From NCBI GenBank assembly GCA_948470335.1, contig CAOKOL010000020.1, positions 1 through 64,000 of the forward strand: a DNA stretch of 64,000 bases. Reading direction: 5' to 3'. Below are positions 47,799 through 56,853 of the stretch, in pieces; position 1 is the first letter of the stretch, and each line of letters starts with the position of its first letter. The notes beneath the pieces are model-generated. The model was given only the letters and a program-made list of their open reading frames with translations. It did not search any database and was not told where the DNA came from. Made by a program: the position numbers and the translations under genes. Source of the stretch: an uncultured Lachnospiraceae bacterium. GTDB taxonomy: Bacteria > Bacillota > Clostridia > Lachnospirales > Lachnospiraceae.

Positions 47799-47843
47799 AT
47801 GTCAATGATTTTAGAGATTGCAGACGCTCCATGCAGGGTTTGA
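47799..47843 (+). CDS. 14-residue leader peptide before a Mef-like MFS gene
   Basis: Reading frame MSMILEIADAPCRV and stop, preceded by a consensus ACAGGAGG with 6-nt spacing. Its last codons lie inside the first arm of the CTCCATGCA/TGCATGGAG hairpin, so ribosome position on the peptide would decide which RNA structure forms. This is the arrangement of antibiotic-responsive leader peptides. The peptide sequence itself is not one I recognise. Confidence 0.65.
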   Translation: MSMILEIADAPCRV

Positions 47844-47990
47844 GGACGATGCATGGAGGCGGGCCGCTGACAGGCGGCTGATGTCCTCGGACTTTGCGAC
47901 TTGATTTAAGATGCCGGTCATAAAGAACGGTCGAAGCTGATGACGAATTCGACGAAATATGTCGCCGGCGCATTTTGCCGGATGTTTCGT
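47827..47990 (+). promoter_or_regulatory. Putative attenuator region with several hairpins
   Basis: CTCCATGCA (47827-47835) pairs with TGCATGGAG (47850-47858). Then come GCCGC/GCGGC around 47863-47878 and a larger stem, ACGAAATAT..CCGGC with GCCGG..ATGTTTCGT (47952-47990), which ends about 39 bp before the MFS start. The T-run after the last stem is weak, so translational as well as transcriptional control is possible. Confidence 0.55.
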
Positions 47991-48028
47991 AATAAGATTC
48001 TTAATTTTAATATCAGAGGAGCAAAGTT

Positions 48029-49423
48029 ATGAATATAAAAAATACAATCAAAGAACTGAAAACATTTTTAATCCTGTGGAGTACCCAGTCGCTGTCTCAG
48101 CTTGGCAGCGCTATGACGAATTTTGCACTGACTCTCTGGCTTTACCAGAAGACAGGTTCCGCATTGCAGACGGCGCTTCTGTCAATTTGTTCTTATGCGC
48201 CCTATGTGCTGCTCAGTATTTTTGCAGGCGCGTTCAGCGACCGGTGGGATAAGAAAAAGGTGATGCTGTTCAGCGATCTGTCCGCCGCCTGCTGTACGGC
48301 TGCCGTTCTGCTGCTGCTGAAAACGGAGGCTCTCAGGCCGGCCCACATGTATCTGTTAAATGCCATAAACGGTCTGATGAACACGGTCCAGCAGCCGGCC
48401 GGCGACGTGGCCATGACGCTGATTACGCCGGCAAAGCATTATCAGAAAACCAGCGGTATGCGTTCGCTTTCCAACGCTCTGGTAACGATTTTAAATCCGG
48501 TGTTCGCAACGGCGCTCTTTGCCTTTGCGGGGATGGAGGCCGTGATCTATACGGACCTGGCGACATTCGGGGCGGCCTTTGTCACGCTGCTGCTGTTTGT
48601 CCGGATTCCTGCAGTTTCAGCAAAACGGGAGATGCCGGCGGAAGCAGAAAAACTGTCTGAAACAGCAAATCCGGCAGAAAAGAAAAAACCGCGGGAAATG
48701 GAAACATTGCCGGAGCCCGCGAAAAGAGAAGGGGTTTTTGAAAGTGTAACAACCGGGCTTTCATATCTGAAAGATCATCCTCTGATCCTCGTTCTGATTC
48801 TTTTCCTTGCTGCCGTAAATTTTGTGGCGTCCGCATTTGACGCGGTGCTTCCGGCCCTGATCCTTCCCCGGAATAACGGAGGGGAGGCGGTGCTTGGAAT
48901 TGTTATGTCCTGTGCGGGCATGGCGACGCTGGCCGGAAGTCTGGCGGTGACGCTGCTCCCTGCACCAAAAAACCGTGTCCGTGTTATCTATGTGACAATG
49001 CTGATTTCGCTGAGCACGGAAAATTTCCTGCTGGCTTTTACGAGGGAACCGGCTGTGTGGTGCGCAGCTCAGGTAATCGGATGGATTCTGGTGCCGGTGA
49101 TGAGCGCAAATCTGGATGTGATTTTAAGGACGACGATTCCCGTAGAGATGCAGGGGCGTGTGTATGCGTGCAGAAATACGCTGCAATATTTTACGATTCC
49201 CGTCGGATTCTTTTTCGGCGGGCTGCTGGTGGACAAAGTATGTGAGCCGCTGATGTCCGCCGCCGCCCCTGAAGGGCTTTTGCGGCTGTGCTTTGGCAGC
49301 GGAAAAGGCTCCGGAGCGGCGATGATGATGTGTATGCTTGGGATTTTGGGTACGGGAATCTGCCTGTGTTTCGGGCGTATGTTGTCCGGGTATTCTGATG
49401 AGGTACCTGGGAAAAGAGGTTAA
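48029..49423 (+). CDS. Mef-like MFS efflux transporter
   Basis: 464 residues with 12 membrane segments. FLILWSTQSLSQLGSAMTNFAL at the N-terminus, SICSYAPYVLLSIFAGAFSDRWDKKKVMLF (loop 2-3 motif A) and QQPAGDVAMTLITP match the macrolide-efflux (MefA-type) branch. A 40-residue charged Glu/Lys/Pro loop separates the two halves. AGAGGAGCAAAG precedes the ATG. The leader peptide and hairpins upstream suggest drug-inducible expression. The substrate could be a macrolide or another ribosome-targeting drug, but this is inferred from context. Confidence 0.82.
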   Translation: MNIKNTIKELKTFLILWSTQSLSQLGSAMTNFALTLWLYQKTGSALQTALLSICSYAPYVLLSIFAGAFSDRWDKKKVMLFSDLSAACCTAAVLLLLKTEALRPAHMYLLNAINGLMNTVQQPAGDVAMTLITPAKHYQKTSGMRSLSNALVTILNPVFATALFAFAGMEAVIYTDLATFGAAFVTLLLFVRIPAVSAKREMPAEAEKLSETANPAEKKKPREMETLPEPAKREGVFESVTTGLSYLKDHPLILVLILFLAAVNFVASAFDAVLPALILPRNNGGEAVLGIVMSCAGMATLAGSLAVTLLPAPKNRVRVIYVTMLISLSTENFLLAFTREPAVWCAAQVIGWILVPVMSANLDVILRTTIPVEMQGRVYACRNTLQYFTIPVGFFFGGLLVDKVCEPLMSAAAPEGLLRLCFGSGKGSGAAMMMCMLGILGTGICLCFGRMLSGYSDEVPGKRG

Positions 49424-49523
49424 GGGGATATCGGAAAAATGCGCCGCCGGCTTTTTTGCCGGGGCAGGCGCTGCCCGGCCGTAACGGGGGATCTGTCATT
49501 CATAATAAAGAACAGGAGATAGA

Positions 49524-50504
49524 ATGAAAACATTAAATCAGGATATAAAAAAAGGCGCCTTCAAGTCGGTCTATCTGCTGTTTGGCGAGGAAGATTTTTT
49601 AAAAAGAAGTTATAAGAACCGTCTGCGGGATGCAATCGTGGGAGAGGATACGATGAATCTGGGCGTATTCGTCGGGAAGGATGTGCAGGTGGAGGAAGTG
49701 ATCTCCATGGCGGAAACCATGCCTTTTTTTGCGGAGCGCAGACTGGTGATCGTGGAGGACAGCGGCTTGTTTAAAAAGGATGCGGGCAGGCTGCCGGATT
49801 ACCTGGTGCAACTGCCGGAAACCACTCATATGGTGTTTGTGGAATCTGAAGTGGATAAAAGAAGCCGCATGTACAAAAAGGTGAAGGAGCTGGGCTATCC
49901 CGCCGAATTGAAGCCCCAGACCGAACGGGAGCTGAAACGGTGGGTATTGCAGCTTCTGACCCAGGAAGAAATCCGCCTGACCGAGCCGGTGATGGACTAT
50001 TTTCTTATGACCACCGGAACGAATATGAGTTTGATCCGCTCGGAGCTTGACAAGCTGATTTCTTATCTGGGGGACCGGAAAGTGCTGACCAGAGAGGATA
50101 TCGACGCGGTATGTACGCCCCAGGTGGTGGGCCGGATTTTTGATATGACGGCGGCGCTGGCGGCAAAAGATCAGAAGCGGGCGTTGGAGCTGTATTTTGA
50201 TTTACGGACGCTCAGAGAGCCGCCGATGCGCATTTTGTTTCTGATTTCCAGGCAGTATCAGCAGCTTTTGCAGGCAAAGGAATTGCAGCAGGCCGGCGTA
50301 CCTAAAGAAGAAATCGGTAAACAACTGGGAATCCCGGCTTTTGTCACCGGCAGGCTTCTCTCCCAGGCTGCCCGCCATTCCATGGATGATTTAAAACAGG
50401 CTGCCAACGCCTGCATGGATGCGGAGTTCGGCGTGAAAACAGGAAAGATCGCGGATGTGATGGCGGTGGAATTGCTGATCGTGCGGCTGGGGGAACTGGG
50501 CTGA
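49524..50504 (+). CDS. holA: DNA polymerase III subunit delta
   Basis: 326 residues, normal for HolA. KSVYLLFGEEDFLKRSYKNRL opens the P-loop-like domain. MAETMPFFAERRLVIVEDSGLFK and the C-terminal REPPMRILFLISRQYQQLLQAKEL are typical. It is the clamp-loader subunit that opens the sliding clamp. An ACAGGAGATAGA precedes the ATG. holA follows comEC in many Firmicutes; here the MFS gene and its leader are inserted between them. Confidence 0.93.
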   Translation: MKTLNQDIKKGAFKSVYLLFGEEDFLKRSYKNRLRDAIVGEDTMNLGVFVGKDVQVEEVISMAETMPFFAERRLVIVEDSGLFKKDAGRLPDYLVQLPETTHMVFVESEVDKRSRMYKKVKELGYPAELKPQTERELKRWVLQLLTQEEIRLTEPVMDYFLMTTGTNMSLIRSELDKLISYLGDRKVLTREDIDAVCTPQVVGRIFDMTAALAAKDQKRALELYFDLRTLREPPMRILFLISRQYQQLLQAKELQQAGVPKEEIGKQLGIPAFVTGRLLSQAARHSMDDLKQAANACMDAEFGVKTGKIADVMAVELLIVRLGELG

Positions 50505-50574
50505 CGGAAATCAGGTTTTGGATGCGCCCCAGAAAAGTGGGCAGGGGACAGAATGTCCCCTGCAAAATGACAGT

Positions 50575-50982
50575 TTATCTTGCATGGCTGGTATTGAACA
50601 TCTGCATAAGTCCATCCTGGAGAACCTGTGAACAGTTCACGCCCCGCTTTTCAGCCAGTGCTGCCATCCAGGCGGGAAGTGAAACGTTTTTGCGGACTGC
50701 TCTGGTATCGGTTGCCGCCCGGTATGCGAAAGTGTCGATGCGGATAATGGAGCAGGCTGCATAATCCGGGATATCCAGTTTATGCTGAGGGGTAGGAGAA
50801 GGAATTTCATTACCTTCGTCTTCCGCGACCACAAGCCATCCGCTGGCGGCGTCGGTGATCATTTCAATCGCGTCATCGATGCTGTTTCCGGTGGTAATGC
50901 ATCCTGGAAGGTCCGGAACACAGCAATAGTATTTGGAGCCATCTTCGTTAGGTACAAATGTGGCAGTATAAATATATTTCAT
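50575..50982 (-). CDS. hicB: HicB family antitoxin
   Basis: 135 residues. The N-terminal partially degraded RNase-H-like fold reads TATFVPNEDGSKYYCCVPDLPGCITTGNSIDDAIEMITDA, the HicB signature. A C-terminal ribbon-helix-helix (RKNVSLPAWMAALAEKRGVNCSQVLQDGL) binds DNA. It neutralises HicA and represses the operon. It lies 34 bp downstream of hicA on the minus strand, with AAAGGAGGATAACCC as RBS. Confidence 0.93.
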   Translation of the reverse strand: MKYIYTATFVPNEDGSKYYCCVPDLPGCITTGNSIDDAIEMITDAASGWLVVAEDEGNEIPSPTPQHKLDIPDYAACSIIRIDTFAYRAATDTRAVRKNVSLPAWMAALAEKRGVNCSQVLQDGLMQMFNTSHAR

Positions 50983-51016
50983 GGGTTATCCTCCTTTGCC
51001 GGCGATGGGAAGATGA

Positions 51017-51202
51017 TTATCGTCTGCCCTGTTTGATTTCTTTGCGTATGTAGCGGAGATCATCTTCATCAAAATGTCCCCGTTTCAGAGGAATGGAATA
51101 TTTGGTATCCGGATTGTAATAGATATCGTGGTTTCCTCCGCTTCGTTTGAGTATGTATCCATTGTGATTTAAGTCTTTGATTGCCATGTTTCGCGGGTTC
51201 AT
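51017..51202 (-). CDS. hicA: HicA family mRNA interferase toxin
   Basis: 61 residues. MAIKDLNHNGYILKRSGGNHDIYYNP carries the double-stranded-RNA-binding-like fold, with the catalytic histidine in GGNHD; SIPLKRG follows. ATG 51202 is chosen because AAGGAGG lies 7 nt upstream; the frame is open further up. In the order hicA-hicB it is a type II toxin-antitoxin pair. It borders the A+T-rich region with mobile-element debris. Confidence 0.9.
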   Translation of the reverse strand: MNPRNMAIKDLNHNGYILKRSGGNHDIYYNPDTKYSIPLKRGHFDEDDLRYIRKEIKQGRR

Positions 51203-51283
51203 ATATGCCCTCCTTATCGATGTATTATACACAATAATACACAATATATCAAGGGGGGAAAGTATATAACTTCAATAAGTCTT

Positions 51284-51478
51284 TTGACCAAGATTAAAAA
51301 AATCTGCTATAAGCAGAAGTTATTTATAATCCGGATATGTCAGAACAATAAAGATAAAGTTTACGAAGTGATATGTACAGGAAAAATAGACACTGCCCGG
51401 CAGATCATAAATATTTATGAATTGCGCCCGGAAATCGAAGAAGATTTCAAGAGCTCGAAATTCTTGATCCGATCCTGA
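51284..51478 (+). pseudogene. Possible transposase remnant
   Basis: A 64-residue frame whose second half, VYEVICTGKIDTARQIINIYELRPEIEEDFKS, resembles the C-terminal part of DDE transposases of the IS4/IS1634 kind (Y..RPEIEE-F). It ends shortly after, lacks the rest of a catalytic domain, and lies in an A+T-rich gene-poor stretch. I take it as a decayed fragment; the similarity is from memory of the motif only. Confidence 0.4.
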
Positions 51479-51626
51479 CTAAAGTATAGCTGGTTTTGGA
51501 GACTACTCCAAAAAGCCTTATTGAAGTTAATTTAAAAAGGGTTTTTTGAAAATGTATCTTGCGGTCATTTTCAGAAAAGCCCTTTTTTACTATGAAATAT
51601 CCCGTGAAATACATTGCTACGCAAAG

Positions 51627-51662
51627 GTATGCTTCATATAATGTGTATGCTTCATATAATGT
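51627..51662 (+). repeat. 18-bp tandem duplication
   Basis: GTATGCTTCATATAATGT occurs twice in tandem (51627-51644 and 51645-51662). Each unit carries a CATATAAT that could be a -10 box. It may be a slipped-strand duplication of a promoter in the debris region. Confidence 0.7.
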
Positions 51663-51683
51663 GTTTGTCAGTTTTTACTGTTT

Positions 51684-52075
51684 TTTCGCAGATATTCGCC
51701 ATCTGCGAAACCAAAACATAGAAAAAAATGTAATAAATCTGTTCTTTTAGCAGTTCACATGACATTTATTTTACTTCCATCTCAATTGATTGTCAATCAA
51801 ATATTCAAAATTCCTTTGATTATCGGGAAAAGCATGATCATTTTACTTGAAAGTTAATCAAAAATATGTATGCTCTGGCGTAAAATCATTCTATTGGTGG
51901 TCAAAAGTGGTCAGGCAAATATTGTCTAAAATCCTTGTTTTACAGCCATTTTTTTGTAATTTTATTTGTTATTACAATTCTATTAGTGGTCAATTTTGGG
52001 GTCAATCGATTACAGGAAATCCTTTATTTATCAGGTTTATAGCTGCTTTTTCGCAGATGGCGAATATCTGCGAAA
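51684..52075. repeat. Pair of inverted 27-bp palindromic repeats
   Basis: TTTCGCAGAT-ATTCGCC-ATCTGCGAAA at 51684-51710 and its exact reverse complement TTTCGCAGAT-GGCGAAT-ATCTGCGAAA at 52049-52075. Each is itself a hairpin with 10-bp arms. They enclose about 340 bp of A+T-rich DNA with no convincing gene. The 975-bp stretch 51245-52219 otherwise holds only the transposase-like remnant, the 18-bp tandem repeat and repeated GTGGTCA words near 51895-51995. Confidence 0.8.
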
Positions 52076-52219
52076 TCCTGAAAGGTCACGATAACAGTAT
52101 CGCGAATAAAAATTTCATATGGTTTCGGGTCTGTTTGCGAATATGCTTTTGAAATTCCGTATCATGGGGTTTGATCTGAGCGATTTCGCAAACGTGTATC
52201 AGAGGAACGGAGGCGTGGT

Positions 52220-53002
52220 ATGGAAGATATGAGCTTGCTGCAATACTGCGCAGAAAAGGGAAAGACGGATTTGATCGATCAGTGGTCAATATCGGAAAAT
52301 AAAGATTTTGATCCTCTAAAAACAGGATTTGCCAGCCACAAAAAAATCTGGTGGGTATGCAAAAAAGGCCATAAGTGGCAGGCCATGATCAGCGATCGGG
52401 TTAAGAAGGATGCGGGCTGTCCCTACTGCACAAACCGAAAGGTCTGGCCTGGCTGGAATGACTTAGCAAATACTTATCCGGAACTGGCAGCTCAGTGGCA
52501 TCCTACAAAGAATGGCATACTGACACCGGAGATGGTCACCTATGGGAGTGACAAAAATGTGTGGTGGCAGTGTGAACTGGAACATGAGTGGAAGGCGACG
52601 GTAGGAAACCGGGCAACAAAGGGACATGAATGTCCCTACTGCACTGGAAAGAAGGCCTGGCCGGGGTTCAATGACCTGGCGACGCTGGAGCCGCAGTTGA
52701 TGAAAGAGTGGCATCCATTTTTTAATCTGGAGATTAACCCGCAGACGCTGCGTCCCGGAAGCGGGAAAAAGGTCTGGTGGAGATGCCCGGAGGCGCATGA
52801 GTGGGAGGCCGTGATCGCGAACCGGACGAAGAAAGGGTCCGGTTGTCCGTTTTGCGCAGGGAATATGGCAAAGGGGAAAGCGATCCGGTGGACAGCTTAT
52901 GCGATGCGGAAAGAGGCGGAGTTGAGGCAGGCGGAGCAGTTTATGCAGAGAGAAGAAATTCAGAAGAAGAAAAAAGAATCAGAACTGCCGGTGAGAGTTT
53001 GA
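52220..53002 (+). CDS. Protein with three treble-clef zinc-ribbon repeats (DUF4379-like)
   Basis: 260 residues with three repeats of exactly 71-residue period: C47..H51..C67-x2-C70, C118..H122..C138-x2-C141, C189..H193..C209-x2-C212. Each repeat reads roughly K.WW.C..gHeW.a.v.nR....CP.C..kkawPG.NDL. A charged helical tail of about 45 residues ends the protein. These zinc-binding treble-clef domains occur in proteins near nucleases and mobile elements. Alone, without a nuclease domain, the function here is unknown. GGAACGGAGGCG precedes the ATG. Confidence 0.8.
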   Translation: MEDMSLLQYCAEKGKTDLIDQWSISENKDFDPLKTGFASHKKIWWVCKKGHKWQAMISDRVKKDAGCPYCTNRKVWPGWNDLANTYPELAAQWHPTKNGILTPEMVTYGSDKNVWWQCELEHEWKATVGNRATKGHECPYCTGKKAWPGFNDLATLEPQLMKEWHPFFNLEINPQTLRPGSGKKVWWRCPEAHEWEAVIANRTKKGSGCPFCAGNMAKGKAIRWTAYAMRKEAELRQAEQFMQREEIQKKKKESELPVRV

Positions 53003-53188
53003 AGGCTGAATGGGAGGATTGCTCCGTGCTATCGCACTGCTTGTTTATACCTAAAGTGCGCTAAATGCCCATAGATGCTCTCATACAGGCATGTTGTATC
53101 TATGTCCACTTGGCTTACTTTCAAAGTAAAATATAAGCGTCATAAATAAAGGATTTACTTAACGAGAGCTGATGAGGAGAGTATCAGT

Positions 53189-54031
53189 ATGGCCCTTAAA
53201 TTAATGTATATAACGAGTCGAACAGATGTTGCACAAATAGCAGAACAGTCGGATGTTGATCGAATCTTCGTAGATATGGAATATATTGGTAAAGATATTC
53301 GCCAAAGAGGTATAGATTCAGTTAAGAATCATCATACAGTTGAAGATGTAATAAAAATAAAATCCGTATTGAAAAGTGCCGATCTGCTTGTTCGTGTTAA
53401 TCCTATTCATAATGCGACAAAGGACTATTGTTCATCTGAAGTTGAAATCGAACAGGTTATAGAAGCAGGTGCAGATATAGTTATGTTACCTTTTTTTAAG
53501 ACGGTAAATGAAGTGAGAAAGTTTGTGGCTTGCGTAAATGGAAGATCCAAAGTCATGCTTCTCTTAGAAACGCCAGAGGCCGTAGCCTGTATGGATGAAA
53601 TTTTACAAGTACAAGGTGTGGATGAGTTTTATATTGGCATAAATGATTTGAGTTTAGGATATCATAAGGCCTTTATGTTTGAATTGTTAACGGATGGAAC
53701 AGTAGAAAGTTTGTGTTTAAAATTTAAGAAAACTGGAATACCTTATGGGTTTGGCGGAATAGCATCCATTGGAAGCGGCAGACTTCCGGCAGAAATGATA
53801 TTGAAAGAACACTATAGGTTGGGAAGTAGTATGGTTATCTTATCACGCTCATTTTGCAGTATAAATACTTATACAGATTTGGATTATATTCGGGAGAAAT
53901 TTGAAATTGGAGTACGTAGTTTGAGAGCATTTGAAAACGAAATAGCAATGCATAGCAATTATTTTGAGAAAAATCAGAAATCGATTGCGCACTGTGTAAG
54001 TGATATTGTGGAAAAACTAATGGACAAGTAG
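53189..54031 (+). CDS. HpcH/HpaI aldolase family protein
   Basis: 280 residues with the TIM-barrel pattern of HpcH/HpaI/citrate-lyase enzymes: DRIFVDMEYIGKDIRQRG, LLVRVNPIH (arginine), AGADIVMLPFFKTVNEV, VMLLLETPEAVACMDEIL (acidic metal ligand) and FYIGINDLSLGYHKA. Such enzymes cleave or form C-C bonds with pyruvate or related ketoacids and a divalent metal. It opens the A+T-rich glycan cluster, so it may make a precursor or decoration, or act on phosphoenolpyruvate-like substrates. A GATGAGGAGAGTATCAGT precedes the ATG. Specific reaction unknown. Confidence 0.8.
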   Translation: MALKLMYITSRTDVAQIAEQSDVDRIFVDMEYIGKDIRQRGIDSVKNHHTVEDVIKIKSVLKSADLLVRVNPIHNATKDYCSSEVEIEQVIEAGADIVMLPFFKTVNEVRKFVACVNGRSKVMLLLETPEAVACMDEILQVQGVDEFYIGINDLSLGYHKAFMFELLTDGTVESLCLKFKKTGIPYGFGGIASIGSGRLPAEMILKEHYRLGSSMVILSRSFCSINTYTDLDYIREKFEIGVRSLRAFENEIAMHSNYFEKNQKSIAHCVSDIVEKLMDK

Positions 54032-54077
54032 AGTATTAAAAAAATAAAATATTTTACAATCTTGGGAAATGGTAAAC

Positions 54078-55583
54078 ATGAATGATCACCGATTTATCGT
54101 AAAATCTACATCATCGCTGATAGTATTAACAATCTTTGTAAAGCTATGCGGAATCATAAAGCAATCTGTTATAGCCTATTATTTTGGAACAAATTCTGAA
54201 ATGGATATGTATTTTATAGCTTCAGATTTTGTGGCAGAGATTGGTATTGTGTTTTTTTCAGCGTTGATGATTAACCTAGTAAATTTATATTTGGAAGAAA
54301 AGGAGGCACATCAAAAGGGCAGTAACATATTTACAGATACAACAGTTGTATTTGTACTATTGTCTGTTGCGGTTTCGCTTGTAATCAGTATATTCCCGGG
54401 ACATCTGGCAAGAGTTTTAGCCCCGGGCGCTGCAGAGGAATCGATTTCAAGACTCATCTTATATTTAAGACTGTTCTGTTTCGCATTGGCATGTGTAGCA
54501 GTCAGCAATATATGTACGGCTGTATTAAATGCAGAGAGAGATTTTTTACCGGGTAAATGTGTAGGTTTCATACAGAGTGTCTGTGTTATTGTATGCTGTA
54601 TCTTACTGTATAAAAAAACAGGTATCTTATCACTTATTATTGGAACGCTTCTTTTTTTTATAATTGAAGATATCTTTTTGTTGATTAAGGTAAAGAAATA
54701 TGTTTGGTTCAAGAGGCCGCATATATTTAATAATAATAAAATTAAAGAACTGATAAAACTATGGATACCGCTGTTTTTAAGCAATTCTGTCGTTCAATTA
54801 AACGCGATTATTGATAAAGCGATTGCAACATCAATAGGGGAGGGAAACGTTTCAGCATTATCCTATGGACATTTTGTGTTTACATCTATTCATTCAATCA
54901 TAATTATGAATATATGTACGGTTTTATTCGCCTATTTTTCGGCATACCTATTAGATAATAAGATGGAAGAATTGATCACAACGTTTAGATCAAGTTTGTC
55001 ATTAGTGGTTTTTATAATGATACCAATCATGGTTCTCTGTGTTTGCGAGTCCGAGTACATTGTAAAAATATTATACGGAAGAGGAGCTTTCAGTGAACAG
55101 TCGGTTGCTTTAACCAATAATGCACTGGTTGGTTATGCTGTTGGAATCGTTTTTCTAGCAATAAGAGATATTATCATGCAGGTTTTTTATGCATTGAAGA
55201 AGAATCAAATAGCGATGATTAACGGGGTGATTGGTGTAATTATTAATATCATCTTAAGCATGGTTTTGTCAAAACGGATTGGTGTCTTTGGAATTGCGGT
55301 TGCAGATAGTATCGCTTATTTATTAGTTGCGATTTTCAGTTGTGTTGAAATTAAGTATGAAATAAAAAATATTTGGAATATTCAAGTCATGAAAAGTGTG
55401 ATACCATCTGTTATTTTTACTTTTATTAGCGTTATTCCACTATTATTTGTAAAAAAATTGGTTCATGCGAATGCAATGCTCCATTTACTTTTTGAAAGCG
55501 GGTGCTTTATACTCTGCTTCATACTTTCGCTTATCATTACAAAAAATGATTCAATAAAAAGATTTATAGAGTTTATAAAATGA
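54078..55583 (+). CDS. MurJ/MviN-like polysaccharide flippase
   Basis: About 500 residues with 13-14 membrane segments of the MOP superfamily. ILTIFVKLCGIIKQSVIAYYFG at TM1 and IVKILYGRGAFSEQS near residue 330 are the MurJ-type hallmarks. MurJ-like flippases in glycan clusters export lipid-linked repeat units. ATG 54069 follows GGGA too closely, so ATG 54078 is preferred. The upstream gene ends 47 bp before. Likely the Wzx-equivalent of this cluster rather than the housekeeping MurJ. Confidence 0.85.
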   Translation: MNDHRFIVKSTSSLIVLTIFVKLCGIIKQSVIAYYFGTNSEMDMYFIASDFVAEIGIVFFSALMINLVNLYLEEKEAHQKGSNIFTDTTVVFVLLSVAVSLVISIFPGHLARVLAPGAAEESISRLILYLRLFCFALACVAVSNICTAVLNAERDFLPGKCVGFIQSVCVIVCCILLYKKTGILSLIIGTLLFFIIEDIFLLIKVKKYVWFKRPHIFNNNKIKELIKLWIPLFLSNSVVQLNAIIDKAIATSIGEGNVSALSYGHFVFTSIHSIIIMNICTVLFAYFSAYLLDNKMEELITTFRSSLSLVVFIMIPIMVLCVCESEYIVKILYGRGAFSEQSVALTNNALVGYAVGIVFLAIRDIIMQVFYALKKNQIAMINGVIGVIINIILSMVLSKRIGVFGIAVADSIAYLLVAIFSCVEIKYEIKNIWNIQVMKSVIPSVIFTFISVIPLLFVKKLVHANAMLHLLFESGCFILCFILSLIITKNDSIKRFIEFIK

Positions 55584-55607
55584 TAAATCATATTGAAGGA
55601 GTATTCT

Positions 55608-56852
55608 ATGATAAGACAGAGGAAATTTGTGGTTGAAGTACATGAACTGCTTTTTGTTATCACTTTTCTGTTTACTTATACCTCTATTTCAATAGGGGGG
55701 ATCAATCTATCGGATAAAGTTTTGTTGATTGTTATAACAGGAATCTTTTTTTTGAAACATATCTATTCTTGTTCTCGGTTTATTGTCAATCAGTGTATTT
55801 TATATGTAATTTTCATGGCATTTGGGTTACTTGGGGTGATATTTCTCAGTGGTAAGGCTAGAATTCTGTTTTTTGATTTTAACTATATGCTTCAGCTTAT
55901 GCTGTTAACGGTATTCGTCTATGTCTTTTCAAGACATCATTTAGACTATATCAGATTCTTGAAAATGATTTACCATATTAGTGTTTTTACGGGTATCGTG
56001 GGTATTCTACAATATTTTTTCTGGGGGCCTGTTACGAGAGTAATATCAGTATTTGTAGAGGCAGTATATGACAATTCATATGCCGGCTCTCATAGAATAG
56101 GGTCGCTTTACGATAATCCGAATCTATTTGCTGGTATGCTGGTGTGCATGTCATTGCTGGGGCTTCTTTTTTGGTTTGAATCAAGTAAAAGAAAATATTT
56201 GTATGGAACTGGAATTATGGTAATAGCCTTACTATTTACACAAACACGAAGCGCATTATTAGTATTGGCAGTGGGTATTCTTCAGATATGTTTTTTAAAA
56301 CAGGAAGGCAGGCAACGGATAAAATCATTTGAACTTATTATACTTTTTGGGATTGCTGCTCAGTATGTGATAGCAAAGGGTTATCTGTCACGCTTTCGTA
56401 TCTTCTTTTCCGGCTTTAAGAATATCGAATTAATGACCGGGAGAAGAAATATTATTTGGAGCGCTTTGCTTTCGCAGGGAACAAAAAATATTTTTTATGG
56501 AATCGGAAACGGAATGTCAGAAATCGTTACGAAAAATAAAATCGGACAAAGTTTTGGACCACATAGTACGTATATCGGGGTACTGAGTGAGACTGGTATC
56601 ATTGGGGCGATAGCATTTTTCTTGTTTTTAACTATGATTTTAGTGAAAGGGAGAAAAATAAAAGATAAAAAGCTGCGTCATATTTTTATTGTAATTTATA
56701 CAGCTATGATTCTTTTGCAGATAACGGAATCTCATCTCAGGGCATTTATGCAGTTTATTATTCTTTTTTGGCTTATGGCTTCTATTCCTTTTACAAGTGA
56801 AGCGACAGGGAAAGGGAACATATATCATTCAGCGGGACGGGGGGAGCTATGA
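55608..56852 (+). CDS. O-antigen ligase/polymerase-like membrane protein
   Basis: About 414 residues with 10-12 membrane segments and the large outside loop typical of Wzy_C proteins. TGRRNIIWSALLSQGTKNIFYGIGNG and then FGPHSTYIGVLSETGIIGAIAF carry the conserved G.G and H of the active loop. It would polymerise or transfer lipid-linked glycan outside the cell. ATG 55608 follows AAGGAG at 8 nt; TTG 55593 would overlap that site. Its stop is immediately followed by the sugar-transferase start. Confidence 0.88.
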   Translation: MIRQRKFVVEVHELLFVITFLFTYTSISIGGINLSDKVLLIVITGIFFLKHIYSCSRFIVNQCILYVIFMAFGLLGVIFLSGKARILFFDFNYMLQLMLLTVFVYVFSRHHLDYIRFLKMIYHISVFTGIVGILQYFFWGPVTRVISVFVEAVYDNSYAGSHRIGSLYDNPNLFAGMLVCMSLLGLLFWFESSKRKYLYGTGIMVIALLFTQTRSALLVLAVGILQICFLKQEGRQRIKSFELIILFGIAAQYVIAKGYLSRFRIFFSGFKNIELMTGRRNIIWSALLSQGTKNIFYGIGNGMSEIVTKNKIGQSFGPHSTYIGVLSETGIIGAIAFFLFLTMILVKGRKIKDKKLRHIFIVIYTAMILLQITESHLRAFMQFIILFWLMASIPFTSEATGKGNIYHSAGRGEL

Positions 56853-56853
56853 T

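Noticed and set aside
51559..51750. 63-codon frame starting after the transposase-like remnant
   Set aside because: It runs through the 18-bp tandem repeat and the palindrome, so its sequence is dictated by repeats; no RBS.
51847..52152. 101-codon frame in the A+T-rich stretch before the zinc-ribbon gene
   Set aside because: It spans one of the inverted hairpins and the GTGGTCA words, has no ribosome binding site and shows no protein-like pattern. Taken as chance in a low-GC region.
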